Positions 46,549-57,572 are shown, counted from the first letter of the stretch. The stretch: DNA of 64,000 nt from Cognatilysobacter segetis (GCF_004359965.1 NZ_SMRQ01000011.1:30313-94312); one strand, 5' to 3'. Translations and numbers: made by a program. The notes: generated by a model not told the origin, from the sequence alone.

Positions 46549-47931
46549 ATGCACCCTCAGGAAACCCAGCTGGGACTCGTCCGGGACCTGCTCGGCGTGT
46601 GTCCGTACTCCTGGAACCCTCGAACAGGCGCCCTCGATTGGGACAACCGCCTGCGCGAAATGTGGGGGCTGCCAGCCGGAGCAGCCATTGACGAGGAGAC
46701 CTTCAAGGCAGGCGTCCACTCTGACGACTGGCCGCGCGTGGAAGCAGCGGTCGCACAGAGCGTCGATCCCGATGGCGACGGCGCTTACGCGCTCGAGTAC
46801 CGCGTGATCGGCATCGGCGACGGCGTCGAACGATGGGTCCAGACGTACGGCCGGGCCATCTGCCGGAATCGCACGCCCATCGACATCGTCGGAGTGGTCA
46901 TCGACATCACGGAGCGTAAGCGAAGCGAGACGCGGCTACGCGAGAGTGAACAGCTCTTTCGAATGTTCGCGGAAAACACGAATGACGTGCTCTGGATCGG
47001 CAACGCGGATCGTGAAGCGTTCGACTACCTGAGCCCGGCGTACGAACGCGTCTGGGGTGCAAAGGTGGGCAGCTTTGAGCCCACGTTCCGGCATTGGGTC
47101 GATTCGCTGCATCCCGACGACCGCAGCCAAGCCGCGGCGGGGCTCGCTCGTGTCTACGAGGGCGAAGCCCGAACCCTCAACTACCGGATCATCCGTAGCG
47201 ACGGTGGCATACGCCGAATCCGTGACGCCGCCTTCCCGATATTCGACCGGCAGGGGAAGGTCGGCCACGTCGGTGGAATCGCACAGGACGTCACGCGCGC
47301 ATCTCCCGCGCAGGTCTATATCGTCGGTGCCGGGAATTCGCCGCCACTCCGCCTGATGTCAGCGATGAGGGGCGCGGGTTATCGCGTCACGTATTTCGCG
47401 TCCGCACGTGGTTTTCTCGAGGTCGCCGCCGTTCTACAGCCGGGTTGCGCGTTGCTCGACGCGGGATCTGCCACGGATGAATTGGCGATCGTGCGGGAGC
47501 TGGAAGCGCTGGGCAGCGGCATCCGATCGATCGTTGTGGGACGAGACGCCGAGGGCATCGCTCCGGCGGTCGAAGCGATGAAGTCTGGTGCCTCCGACTA
47601 TCTGGGCCCGGATTGTCAGGATGAAGCGGTAATGGCCGCGGTCGCCTCTGCAATGACGAAGATGCGGGACGCCGACTCCCGGGATCATGCCGCGGAAAAC
47701 GCGGCGGTTCGCGTCGCCAATGTCTCAACGCGGGAGCGTGAAGTACTGGAGGGTCTGCTCTGCGGCGGATCGAACAAGACGATCGCTCGTGAGCTGGGCA
47801 TCAGCCCGCGCACCGTGGAACTGCACCGTGCCCACCTGATGGAGAGGACGGGGTCGCACAGCCTGGGCGAACTTCTCCAGATTGCCCTGACCGCGGGACT
47901 GAAGCCGGGAAAAGGCTTGCATGCGCATTAG
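46549..47931 (+). CDS. PAS-PAS-pseudoreceiver-LuxR transcription factor
   Basis: 460 residues. Two PAS domains (about 15-120 and 133-250, both with PAC-like ends such as VVIDITERKRSE and GIAQDVTRA), then a FixJ-like receiver (about 255-370) and a LuxR HTH (about 390-455, LGISPRTVELHRAHLMERTGSHS). In the receiver the phospho-acceptor position is kept (Asp304, CALLDAGSA), but the N-terminal acidic pair is replaced by V-G-A-G-N (259-263) and the conserved K-P is G-P-D. So it probably is not phosphorylated in the usual way and senses a ligand or redox signal through PAS. Target genes are unknown; neighbours suggest stress genes. Confidence 0.85.
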   Translation: MHPQETQLGLVRDLLGVCPYSWNPRTGALDWDNRLREMWGLPAGAAIDEETFKAGVHSDDWPRVEAAVAQSVDPDGDGAYALEYRVIGIGDGVERWVQTYGRAICRNRTPIDIVGVVIDITERKRSETRLRESEQLFRMFAENTNDVLWIGNADREAFDYLSPAYERVWGAKVGSFEPTFRHWVDSLHPDDRSQAAAGLARVYEGEARTLNYRIIRSDGGIRRIRDAAFPIFDRQGKVGHVGGIAQDVTRASPAQVYIVGAGNSPPLRLMSAMRGAGYRVTYFASARGFLEVAAVLQPGCALLDAGSATDELAIVRELEALGSGIRSIVVGRDAEGIAPAVEAMKSGASDYLGPDCQDEAVMAAVASAMTKMRDADSRDHAAENAAVRVANVSTREREVLEGLLCGGSNKTIARELGISPRTVELHRAHLMERTGSHSLGELLQIALTAGLKPGKGLHAH

Positions 47932-48538
47932 CGCCTTAGTGCACTCCGCGACCCATGGCTAGGCATGGGACCACCTCCGGACGCAGTAAGCGGTCGGCCC
48001 GCCGCGGTTGGTCCACCGCTTGTAACGCCACGGCACGGCGCCGTCTTGCTCGCGAGGCAGGGATTTCGCTGCCGAGCGCCCAGGTTTGGAAAACACCTGC
48101 GTTGGTGGAACTCCATCGGAAGTTTGGCCCCACGCCAAGCACTGGTGATCCGCGCCAGACCTGCGCGCTGCGGCCTCAGAACTACGGGCCTCTAACTCGT
48201 GTACTGGACCGTTCCCTGCGGCGCGCTCAGCTCCATGCGGAACGCGGTGCCCGCGCAGGAACTCCCGCCGTGTACCGACGCGCTCGTCCAACCGATCCGC
48301 TCACGGTCTCCAGTCAGCGTCTCGGCTTCCCCGGGTCCAGCGGTTCATCAGCAAAGTGCGCCGCGGCGGCATCGACGCTGAAGCCGCGACCGAGATCGAT
48401 AGCCCGGTGCATCAGTGTTCCCGCACGCTTCTCCGCCAACGCCCGTGTCGGTACTTGCGACCGTGAACGGCCTCGATTCGATCGGCGACTCGTCGTCTGC
48501 AACCAGCACGGCCGGGCCCGGATAGCTACGGTGGCTGC
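47932..48538. other. 607-base tract without an intact gene
   Basis: Several overlapping open frames on both strands but none with consistent codon bias. A 50-codon leftward frame resembles the end of a histidine kinase (see the pseudogene entry). The LtrA gene starts at the right end without an obvious SD. Confidence 0.4.
48192..48344 (-). pseudogene. Possible decayed end of a sensor histidine kinase
   Basis: A leftward frame of 50 codons, closed upstream by two stops (48345-48350) and ending at TAG 48192, contains GDRERIGW and SSCAGTAFRMELSAP. The G-T-A-F-R-M-E-L string resembles the last G-box and terminal strand of HATPase domains. The upstream part continues in another frame, as expected for a frameshifted remnant. 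The similarity is short, so this is tentative. Confidence 0.25.
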
Positions 48539-49672
48539 ATGAAGGACCTCAAATATTTCGACGCACACCGGCGCGCGACCTGGCTGGAGCTGTTCTTCGA
48601 CCTGATTTTCGTCGTCGCGCTGAGTGATGCCGGCGAGATACTGAGCGAAACGCCGGGCGGCCACATCGCGCTCGGGCAGCTCCTGCACTACGTAATGGTG
48701 TTCCTGCCGCTCTGGTGGATCTGGGCAGGCCACACGATCTACGCCAATCGCTTCGATACCGACAGCCGCCAGCACCGGCTGTCGACCCTGCTGATCATGT
48801 TCCTGATGATCGTGATCTCGGCGCAGATCCTCGGTGCACGGGACCATGCCCATTACGCCTGGGCCGTGGCCTGCTACTGCGGGGCTCGGCTGATCATCGC
48901 TGCCATGTACTTCGTCTCCAAGCGCAAGCACCACGATCGCGGTGGCTTCGCGACGCAGGTGGGGGCGGTGTTCTCGATCGGCGCGGCGATCAGCCTTGCC
49001 TCGATCCTGCTGGAACCGCCGTGGAGCTACGCGGTGTTCTACGCGGGTATCGTGTTCGACATGGCCGCCCTGGTGCTACTCGACAAGCGGCTCAACGTCG
49101 TGCCGATGCACACGCCCCATCTCGTCGAGCGGGTCGGCCTGTTGACGATCATCATGCTGGGCGAATCGGTGTTCAGCATCTCGGCGGCGCTGGCGGACAT
49201 CACCTGGAATCAGTCCAATGTGATTGCCGCCATCAGCGGATTCACCATGGTGTCGGCCATCTGGTGGATCTATTACGACAGCTTCCCACTGCTCGAACAC
49301 CGCAGGCTGACGACCGGACATTCGATCGTCTATTCGCACTTCTTCCTCTTCATAGGCCTGGAGATCCTGGCCTCGCTGATCCGGCATGCGATCCTGGGCG
49401 ACCTCGATCCGAACGACTTCCGTAAGCTGACCGCCGTCGGAACCGTACTATTCTTCCTGGGCAAGCAGTACGGCTACTACATGGAGGTTCCCAAGCTGCG
49501 GCCCTACCTGCTGTCGAACACCGCCGCCGTGTTTGCTCTAACGGCAGTCGTGCTGATGCTGCCGATCGGGCTCGAAGGCATGCTCGTGGGCATCACAGTG
49601 ACGATGATCTGCTATGTGCTACTCAACTTGCGCTACCGCCACCTGGTGCGTGGCGAGCAGGCGCTGGCCTGA
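48539..49672 (+). CDS. ltrA: Low temperature requirement protein A (LtrA) family membrane protein
   Basis: 377 residues with about ten transmembrane helices. The family signatures ATWLELFFDLIFVVALSDAG near the N-terminus, ERVGLLTIIMLGESVFSISA and YYDSFPLLEHRR in the middle are clear. The name comes from a Listeria mutant unable to grow in the cold; the biochemical role is unknown. It is transcribed toward, and is convergent with, the cassette-like DUF421 gene. No adjacent partner suggests a pathway. Confidence 0.88.
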   Translation: MKDLKYFDAHRRATWLELFFDLIFVVALSDAGEILSETPGGHIALGQLLHYVMVFLPLWWIWAGHTIYANRFDTDSRQHRLSTLLIMFLMIVISAQILGARDHAHYAWAVACYCGARLIIAAMYFVSKRKHHDRGGFATQVGAVFSIGAAISLASILLEPPWSYAVFYAGIVFDMAALVLLDKRLNVVPMHTPHLVERVGLLTIIMLGESVFSISAALADITWNQSNVIAAISGFTMVSAIWWIYYDSFPLLEHRRLTTGHSIVYSHFFLFIGLEILASLIRHAILGDLDPNDFRKLTAVGTVLFFLGKQYGYYMEVPKLRPYLLSNTAAVFALTAVVLMLPIGLEGMLVGITVTMICYVLLNLRYRHLVRGEQALA

Positions 49673-49749
49673 GCCGCCGCCCGCGATCTCGTCAGTTGTG
49701 GACGCGGTCGATCGATTGGGGCGATGTCGCATCCATGTGCTGCCCTCGA

Positions 49750-49799
49750 TCCGAGTTGAGCGCCGCCACGAAACGGCGTCGGTTTCCTCTGGTTGTCAG
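49750..49799 (-). repeat. Degenerate integron attC-like site downstream of the DUF421 gene
   Basis: Read leftward from the DUF421 stop, the sequence contains CCGACGCCGTTTCGTGG followed by CGGCGCTCAACTCGG, closely resembling the central part of classical attC sites (CCGACGCCGCTTCGCGG then CGCGGCTTAACTCAGG). The inner stem CGCCG...CGGCG pairs, but the outer arms are mismatched, so it may be inactive. Its position right after the stop codon is where a cassette attC belongs. Confidence 0.4.
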
Positions 49800-49818
49800 C
49801 CGACGCCGCCTAGGTACG

Positions 49819-50301
49819 CTATTCGGTCTCAGCCCGTGCCTTCCGCTTGGTTACGCTGAGTACGCCATTGTTTTCGAGCACGGCGCTATGCACGTCGTCG
49901 ACACAGGTGCAGCCGGCTTGGCGCAATGCACTTTGCAACTCGTGATCCGTCAAATGCATCTTCGCCATGGTGTCTTTGTAGAGCTTGCCGTTGTGAATGA
50001 TCAGCTGCGGTCGTCCTTCGACAATGGCCTCGATCCGCTTGCTCTTGAAAGTCGCGAACCCGACGAAGTAGTTGATGGCTATCAGGCTTGTGGCAGAAAT
50101 CAGTCCGCCGAGCAGCGAGTTGTCTCCTCCGTTCATTGAGTTTTGAACGGCGTTAGAGAGCACTAGAAGTAGTACAAGATCAAACGGCGCGAGTTGACCT
50201 ATTTGCCGCTTTCCGCTTATGCGGATAACTACGATCAAGAAAACGTACACAATGCCGCCGCGTGCGACGAACTCCCACCAAGGTAGCGTCATGTTCAGCA
50301 T
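49819..50301 (-). CDS. DUF421 (YetF/YcaP-like) membrane protein in an integron-type cassette
   Basis: 160 residues. Two or three N-terminal transmembrane helices (WEFVARGGIVYVFLIVVIRISG, then FDLVLLLVLSNAVQNSMNGG, then LISATSLIAINYFVGF) are followed by a cytosolic DUF421 domain (VEGRPQLIIHNGKLYKDTMAKM, LTDHELQSALRQAG). The codon choice is less GC-biased than in the flanking core genes. It begins 35 bases after a well-formed attC-like site and ends 20 bases before a second one, so it has the layout of a mobile gene cassette. Confidence 0.88.
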   Translation of the reverse strand: MLNMTLPWWEFVARGGIVYVFLIVVIRISGKRQIGQLAPFDLVLLLVLSNAVQNSMNGGDNSLLGGLISATSLIAINYFVGFATFKSKRIEAIVEGRPQLIIHNGKLYKDTMAKMHLTDHELQSALRQAGCTCVDDVHSAVLENNGVLSVTKRKARAETE

Positions 50302-50335
50302 TCGTGCGTTTCTCGCTAGAAGAAACGGGTGCGGT

Positions 50336-50396
50336 GGCTACGACCTGATTTAAGCCGCGCTGCAAAGCGGTGTCGGCTTGGACGAATCATTAGCCC
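50336..50396 (-). repeat. Integron attC-like recombination site (best conserved)
   Basis: Read leftward: R''-like GGCTAAT, then TTCGTCCAAGCCGACACCGC, a TTT loop, GCAGCGCGGCTTAAATCAGG and an imperfect R' (GTCGTAGCC). The arms AAGCCGCGCTGC (50352-50363) and GCGGTGTCGGCTT (50367-50379) pair with one extra base, as in folded attC sites. The layout matches the well-known attC with TTCGTTCAAGCCGACGCCGC...GCGGCTTAACTCAGG. The end boxes are degenerate, so activity is uncertain. Confidence 0.75.
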
Positions 50397-50683
50397 TGGC
50401 GCGCAGCGAGCGCTAGGTGCATGCTCTGGTGGAACGGCCCGTGACTCCACTGCTCGTGTAGCTGAAGGGCCCTTCCGTGCAGCAATACCGGATCGGTATC
50501 GCCGAATTCGAACGCGGTTGGCCACGGGCTGCCTGAGCCAGCTGCGCAGCATGAAGAAGACACCCACGGTGGACGGCGCCGCCCCGACCTTCGGAGCATC
50601 TCAACGACGGCCTCCCCCTGGACGGCTTCGGCTTCCGAGGATCGGTTACCCCGATCATGAGCCGCCCGCATGACGAAATCCAC
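50390..50683 (-). CDS. Small hypothetical cassette ORF ending in attC
   Basis: 97 residues from ATG 50683; the TAA stop (50390-50392) falls inside the R'' box of the attC-like site, a placement frequent in cassettes. The C-terminal half looks coding (FEFGDTDPVLLHGRALQLHE, HGPFHQSMHLALAARQG). The N-terminal half is less convincing and the start may be elsewhere. No family recognised. Confidence 0.35.
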   Translation of the reverse strand: MDFVMRAAHDRGNRSSEAEAVQGEAVVEMLRRSGRRRPPWVSSSCCAAGSGSPWPTAFEFGDTDPVLLHGRALQLHEQWSHGPFHQSMHLALAARQG

Positions 50684-50744
50684 GACCGAACCGGCGGCCG
50701 CGGGCCGCGCAGGCCGCTCCTCAGCCGCAGTACCGATTCCACCG

Positions 50745-50828
50745 CGTGATGAATCTGGTCGTGAAGCAGTGATCGTGGAGCAGCGGGCCTTGGTCGGGCA
50801 TCGGCTTGGACGAATAGTTCTGCGTGCC
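50745..50828 (-). repeat. Second, degenerate attC-like site
   Basis: The stretch TCGGCTTGGACGAATAGTT (50801-50819, plus strand) shares 15 consecutive bases (TCGGCTTGGACGAAT) with the better attC-like site at 50373-50387 and is followed by a degenerate end box. The partner arm (about 50758-50775) is only loosely complementary. It sits directly after the stop of the next ORF upstream (50829). Confidence 0.45.
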
Positions 50829-51158
50829 CTACAACTTGCCGGATGTCAGACCGAACCGTCGGCCGCTGAGCTCGCCGTAACGCGTGCCGGAAGTGCCGGT
50901 GGCGAACTGAAACTGGTCGGTACGGCGGTCGCCGTACGCGAACGCGCCTTCCCCGTTTGGATGGACGGTGTAGACGAGAACCTCGCGTCGCGTAGGAAAA
51001 CCACCTCGTTCAAGAGCCGACGAAGGGTGACCCGCTACGCCACGCTCGAGTCTCAGTGGCCGTGGCTGTGGCTGTGGCTGTGACGCGTCACTAGCCGAAC
51101 GTCGCTGCGAAGGGGTTCGCCCAACACGGGTACGAGCACCGGCAGGTTTCCCGACCAC
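50829..51158 (-). CDS. Hypothetical ORF at the head of the cassette series (N-terminus uncertain)
   Basis: Up to 109 residues from GTG 51158, just behind the tRNA terminator. Only the C-terminal half looks coding (REVLVYTVHPNGEGAFAYGD, DQFQFATGTSGTRYGELSGR). The N-terminal half has a Q-P repeat encoded by a GTGGCT hexamer repeat (51061-51082) and is probably not translated. The TAG stop touches the degenerate attC-like site. No family recognised. Confidence 0.3.
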   Translation of the reverse strand: MVGKPAGARTRVGRTPSQRRSASDASQPQPQPRPLRLERGVAGHPSSALERGGFPTRREVLVYTVHPNGEGAFAYGDRRTDQFQFATGTSGTRYGELSGRRFGLTSGKL

Positions 51159-51160
51159 AA

Positions 51161-51187
51161 AAAAAAGGCCCCAGCATCGTGGGGCCT
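51161..51187 (-). terminator. tRNA-Ser terminator
   Basis: Leftward stem AGGCCCCA / TGGGGCCT with loop CGATGC, followed by eight T. A canonical intrinsic terminator ending the tRNA transcript. Confidence 0.92.
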
Positions 51188-51198
51188 CTTCGAAAGAC

Positions 51199-51288
51199 TG
51201 GCGGAGAGAGTGGGATTCGAACCCACGGAAGGTTTGACCCTTCGGCGGTTTTCAAGACCGCTGCCTTAAACCGCTCGGCCATCTCTCC
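51199..51288 (-). tRNA. tRNA-Ser(UGA)
   Basis: 90 nt including CCA. The acceptor stem GGAGAGA/TCTCTCC, the D-arm region GGCCGAGCGGTTTAAGGC, anticodon stem-loop GCGGTCTTGAAAACCGC with anticodon TGA, a long class-II variable arm (GAAGGGTCAAACCTTC) and T-arm GTGGGTTCGAATCCCAC are all present. CCA is encoded. tRNA-Ser genes are common integration sites, relevant because accessory DNA lies directly downstream. Confidence 0.97.
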
Positions 51289-51333
51289 GGAGGCGCCGCG
51301 TCGCGGTCGCGCCCCGGAATTGTCGCACGAGGC

Positions 51334-52326
51334 TCAGGCGGTCACGACTTCGCCGCCACGGGCCGCGGCCTCCATGGCGTCGGTGCACGGCCGGCCGTGG
51401 ATTTCGGAACACTGCAGGCGCGCCGATTCGACCAGCGCCGGTGCCCGCTCGGCGAGAAAGTCGATGAACACGCGGACGGCCGGCAGCATGCCGCGGCGCG
51501 ACGCGAACACCGCATGGAAGATGCCCTGCGGCAGCCGCCATTCGGGCAGCACCACCTCCAGCTCGCCACTGCGCACGGCTTCGGCGCAGATCGTCTCCGG
51601 AAGCAGCGTGATGCCGATGCCCTGCTTGGCCAGCTGCATGAGCATCGGGAAGTCGAAGCCCATGATGCGCGGCTTGAGTTCCATGCGGCGCACCTCGCCG
51701 TTGGGTCCGTGCAGTTCCCAGCGCTGGCGCGCCTCGTCCTCGCTCATCGACATCGTGACGTGCTCGGTGAGTTCGTCCGGCGCCTTGGGCCGGCCCATGC
51801 GCTTGAGGTACTGCGGGCTGGCGACCAGCAGCTCCTGGATCTGGCCGAAGCTGCGCATCACCAGGCTGCCATCGTCGTCCAGCCGCGTGCGCACGCGCAG
51901 CGCAACGTCGAAGCCTTCGTTGATGACATCCACGCGCCGGTTGCTGATGTGCATCTGCACGCGAACCTGCGGGTAGAGCGCGAGGAATTCCGGCAGCAGC
52001 TTGGGCATGTGCTGCTGCGCGATGCCGACCGGAACGCTCACGCGGATCACGCCGCGCGGCTCGGCGCTCAGGCGGTCGACGACCTCGCGCGCGGCCTTGG
52101 CCTCTTCCAGCATCGACTGTGCATGGCGGTAGACGCTCTGGCCGACATCGGTCACGGCGAAGCGTCGCGTCGACCGCTGCAACAGACGCACGCCGAGATC
52201 GTTTTCCAGCTGGCTGATGCGACGGCTCAGGCGCGACTTCGGGATCCCGAGCGCGCGCTCGGCGGCGGCGAAGCCAGAGTGCTCGACCACGGCCGCGAAG
52301 TAGTAGAGATCGTTCAGATCGTTCAT
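51334..52326 (-). CDS. LysR-family transcriptional regulator
   Basis: 330 residues from ATG 52326. The N-terminal winged HTH is LNDLYYFAAVVEHSGFAAAE and IPKSRLSRRISQLENDLGVR, the first part of the substrate-binding domain includes GVIRVSVPVGIAQQHMPKLL. It belongs to the large CrgA/DsdC-like subgroup with the helix PKSRLSRRI. Divergently transcribed from azoR across 109 bases, so it most likely controls azoR in response to quinone- or electrophile-type inducers. The C-terminal tail after about residue 295 extends beyond the typical family length. Confidence 0.92.
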   Translation of the reverse strand: MNDLNDLYYFAAVVEHSGFAAAERALGIPKSRLSRRISQLENDLGVRLLQRSTRRFAVTDVGQSVYRHAQSMLEEAKAAREVVDRLSAEPRGVIRVSVPVGIAQQHMPKLLPEFLALYPQVRVQMHISNRRVDVINEGFDVALRVRTRLDDDGSLVMRSFGQIQELLVASPQYLKRMGRPKAPDELTEHVTMSMSEDEARQRWELHGPNGEVRRMELKPRIMGFDFPMLMQLAKQGIGITLLPETICAEAVRSGELEVVLPEWRLPQGIFHAVFASRRGMLPAVRVFIDFLAERAPALVESARLQCSEIHGRPCTDAMEAAARGGEVVTA

Positions 52327-52341
52327 GGCGACAGTTCCATT

Positions 52342-52411
52342 CCCGCAACGGTGCGGGATATTGGACCACCTTAAGTCCACCCATGCAACACCCTAGGTCC
52401 TGTGGGGACCA
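52342..52411. promoter_or_regulatory. Operator-like inverted repeats between lysR and azoR
   Basis: Three inverted repeats in 70 bases: CCCGCA-ACGG-TGCGGG (52342-52357), TGGAC-N8-GTCCA (52362-52379) and GGTCC-TGTGG-GGACC (52397-52411). Multiple dyads in a divergent lysR/target region are typical binding sites for a LysR tetramer. Confidence 0.55.
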
Positions 52412-52435
52412 TCGTTGCCCCTACAGGACACCTGC

Positions 52436-53008
52436 ATGAATCTGCTCCATCTCGACAGCAGCGCCCTCGGCGCCCATTCCGTCACCCGGGAGATCACGGC
52501 CGCCGCCGTCGAACGCTGGGCCGCCGACGCGGCGCCCGTTCGCATCGTGCGCCGCGACCTCGACGCCGCGCCGCTGCCGCACTTGTCCGCGGCCACGCTC
52601 GCCGGCGGGGACGCCGTCGCCGAATCGGCCGCCGTGCTGGACGAGTTCCTCGCCGCCGACGTCGTGGTGATCGGCGCGCCGATGTACAACTTCGGCGTCC
52701 CGTCGACGCTCAAGGCCTGGCTGGACCGCATCAGCGTCGCGGGCAAGACGTTCCGCTACACGGCCGAAGGCCCGGAGGGGCTGGTGCACGGCAAGACGGT
52801 GGTGATCGCGGTCGCCGCGGGCGGCGCGCACGCCGGCCAGCCGACGGATTTCGTCGAGCCCTACCTGCGGCAGCTGTTCGGCTTCCTGGGCGTGCGGGAC
52901 GTGCACGTGGTGCGGGCGGACGGCGTCGCGATGTCCGCGGAGCACCGTCGCGAGGCGATCGAGCGCGCGGTCGCCGCACTGCCGGCCCCGCTCCGCCACG
53001 CGGCCTGA
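52436..53008 (+). CDS. azoR: FMN-dependent NADH:quinone reductase/azoreductase
   Basis: 190 residues from ATG 52436 (AGGA 8 bases upstream). A flavodoxin-fold enzyme that two-electron-reduces quinones and azo compounds. The FMN-binding N-terminus MNLLHLDSSALGAHSVTREI and the motifs GAPMYNFGVPSTLKAWLDRI, GKTFRYTAEGPEGLV and VAAGGAHAG match AzoR. Divergent from a LysR regulator, the usual arrangement for electrophile defence. Confidence 0.94.
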   Translation: MNLLHLDSSALGAHSVTREITAAAVERWAADAAPVRIVRRDLDAAPLPHLSAATLAGGDAVAESAAVLDEFLAADVVVIGAPMYNFGVPSTLKAWLDRISVAGKTFRYTAEGPEGLVHGKTVVIAVAAGGAHAGQPTDFVEPYLRQLFGFLGVRDVHVVRADGVAMSAEHRREAIERAVAALPAPLRHAA

Positions 53009-53047
53009 CGAACCCGCGGCCGCCGCACGTTCGCGGCGGCCGTCCGG

Positions 53048-56380
<3,333 letters not shown>

Positions 56381-56384
<4 letters not shown>

Positions 56385-57508
56385 GCGTTCACCTCGTCCA
56401 GCGCGGCCAGCAGGCGCCGATTCTCGTCGGCGGTTCCGACCGTGATGCGGCTGTAGTGCGGCAAACCGTAGCCTCCCATCGGGCGCAGCACCACGTGGCG
56501 CTGCAACAGCGCAGCCTCGACCGCGGAGGTGCGCTCGCCGAAACGCGCGAGCAGGAAGTTCGTCTGCGACGGCAGCGTCGCGACGCCGCGCGCCGCCAGC
56601 GCCCGTGCGAGCGCGATGCGCTGCTCCGCATTGCGCGCGGTCGTCCAGCGCAGATGCTCGACGTCGGCGAGCGCCGCCTCGCAGGCGGCCAGCGCCATCG
56701 AATTGACGTTGAAGCTCTCGCGCACGCGCTCCATCACGGCGACCAGCCCCGGCGACGCGACCGCGTAACCGCATCGCAGCCCGGCGAGCGCATACGCCTT
56801 GCTGAAGGTGCGGGTGACCACGAGATTCCGGTGCGCCGCGAGCAGCGGCAGCGCGCTCGCGTAGTCGGTCGCGTCGGCCATCTCCGCGTACGCCTCGTCG
56901 ACGACGAGCACCACCTCGCGCGGCACCGCGTCCACGAAGCGGGCCAGTGTCTCCCGGTCGAGCCAGGTTCCGGTCGGGTTGTTCGGATTCGCGATGTATA
57001 GCAGCGCCGTGGACGGCGTGATCGCGCCCAGCAACGCGTCGGGGTCGTGCCCGAACGGCATTGGCGCGTCCTCGGACAGCGCCTCCGCCACGCAGGCGCG
57101 GGCACCCGAGGCGCGCGCCGCGAGCCCGAACACCGCAAAGCCGTACCGCGGATACACCACGTCGGTGCCCGGACCGGCAAAGACCTGGGCCAGCTGCATC
57201 AACAGCTCGTGCGAGCCGTTTCCGAGCAGCAGTTGCCCTTCATCGACGCCCAGCCGCCCCGCGAGCGCCGCCTTCAGCCGCGCGCCGCGGGGATCGGGGT
57301 AGCGATGCATGAGATGCAGCGCGTCCAGCACCGCGCCGCGCGCATTCGGCGACGGGCCGTACGGGTTCTCGTTCGAGCCGAGCTCGACCAGCCAATCGGT
57401 GCGCTGGCGGAGCGCCGCGACGTCGTGCCCCGGGTCGTAGGCGGCCAGCTCGCGGATGCCGGCGACGGCGCGCGCGGCGAACCATGCCTCGTCGAACCGG
57501 CTGCTCAC
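56381..57508 (-). CDS. hisC: Histidinol-phosphate/aromatic aminotransferase (HisC-type)
   Basis: 375 residues from GTG 57508. A fold-type I PLP aminotransferase: SNENPYGPSPNARGAVLDAL, LYIANPNNPTGTWLD, the PLP-Asp/Tyr segment VVDEAYAEMAD and the PLP-Lys in TRTFSKAYALAGLRCGYAV. It is not in a his operon but between serC and aroA, so it may serve phenylalanine/tyrosine synthesis as an aromatic aminotransferase in addition to or instead of histidine synthesis. The start was chosen because no ATG exists at the conserved N-terminus. Confidence 0.9.
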
Positions 57509-57572
57509 GGCGCGGTCGCCGCCTGCGGTCCGCGGGCGGCCGTGAGCCGCCGCGCGCGTGGATCGCGGCTGC

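Noticed and set aside
51061..51082. GTGGCT hexamer repeat as a possible microsatellite or phase-variation tract
   Set aside because: Only about three to four imperfect copies and no promoter or gene start depends on it.
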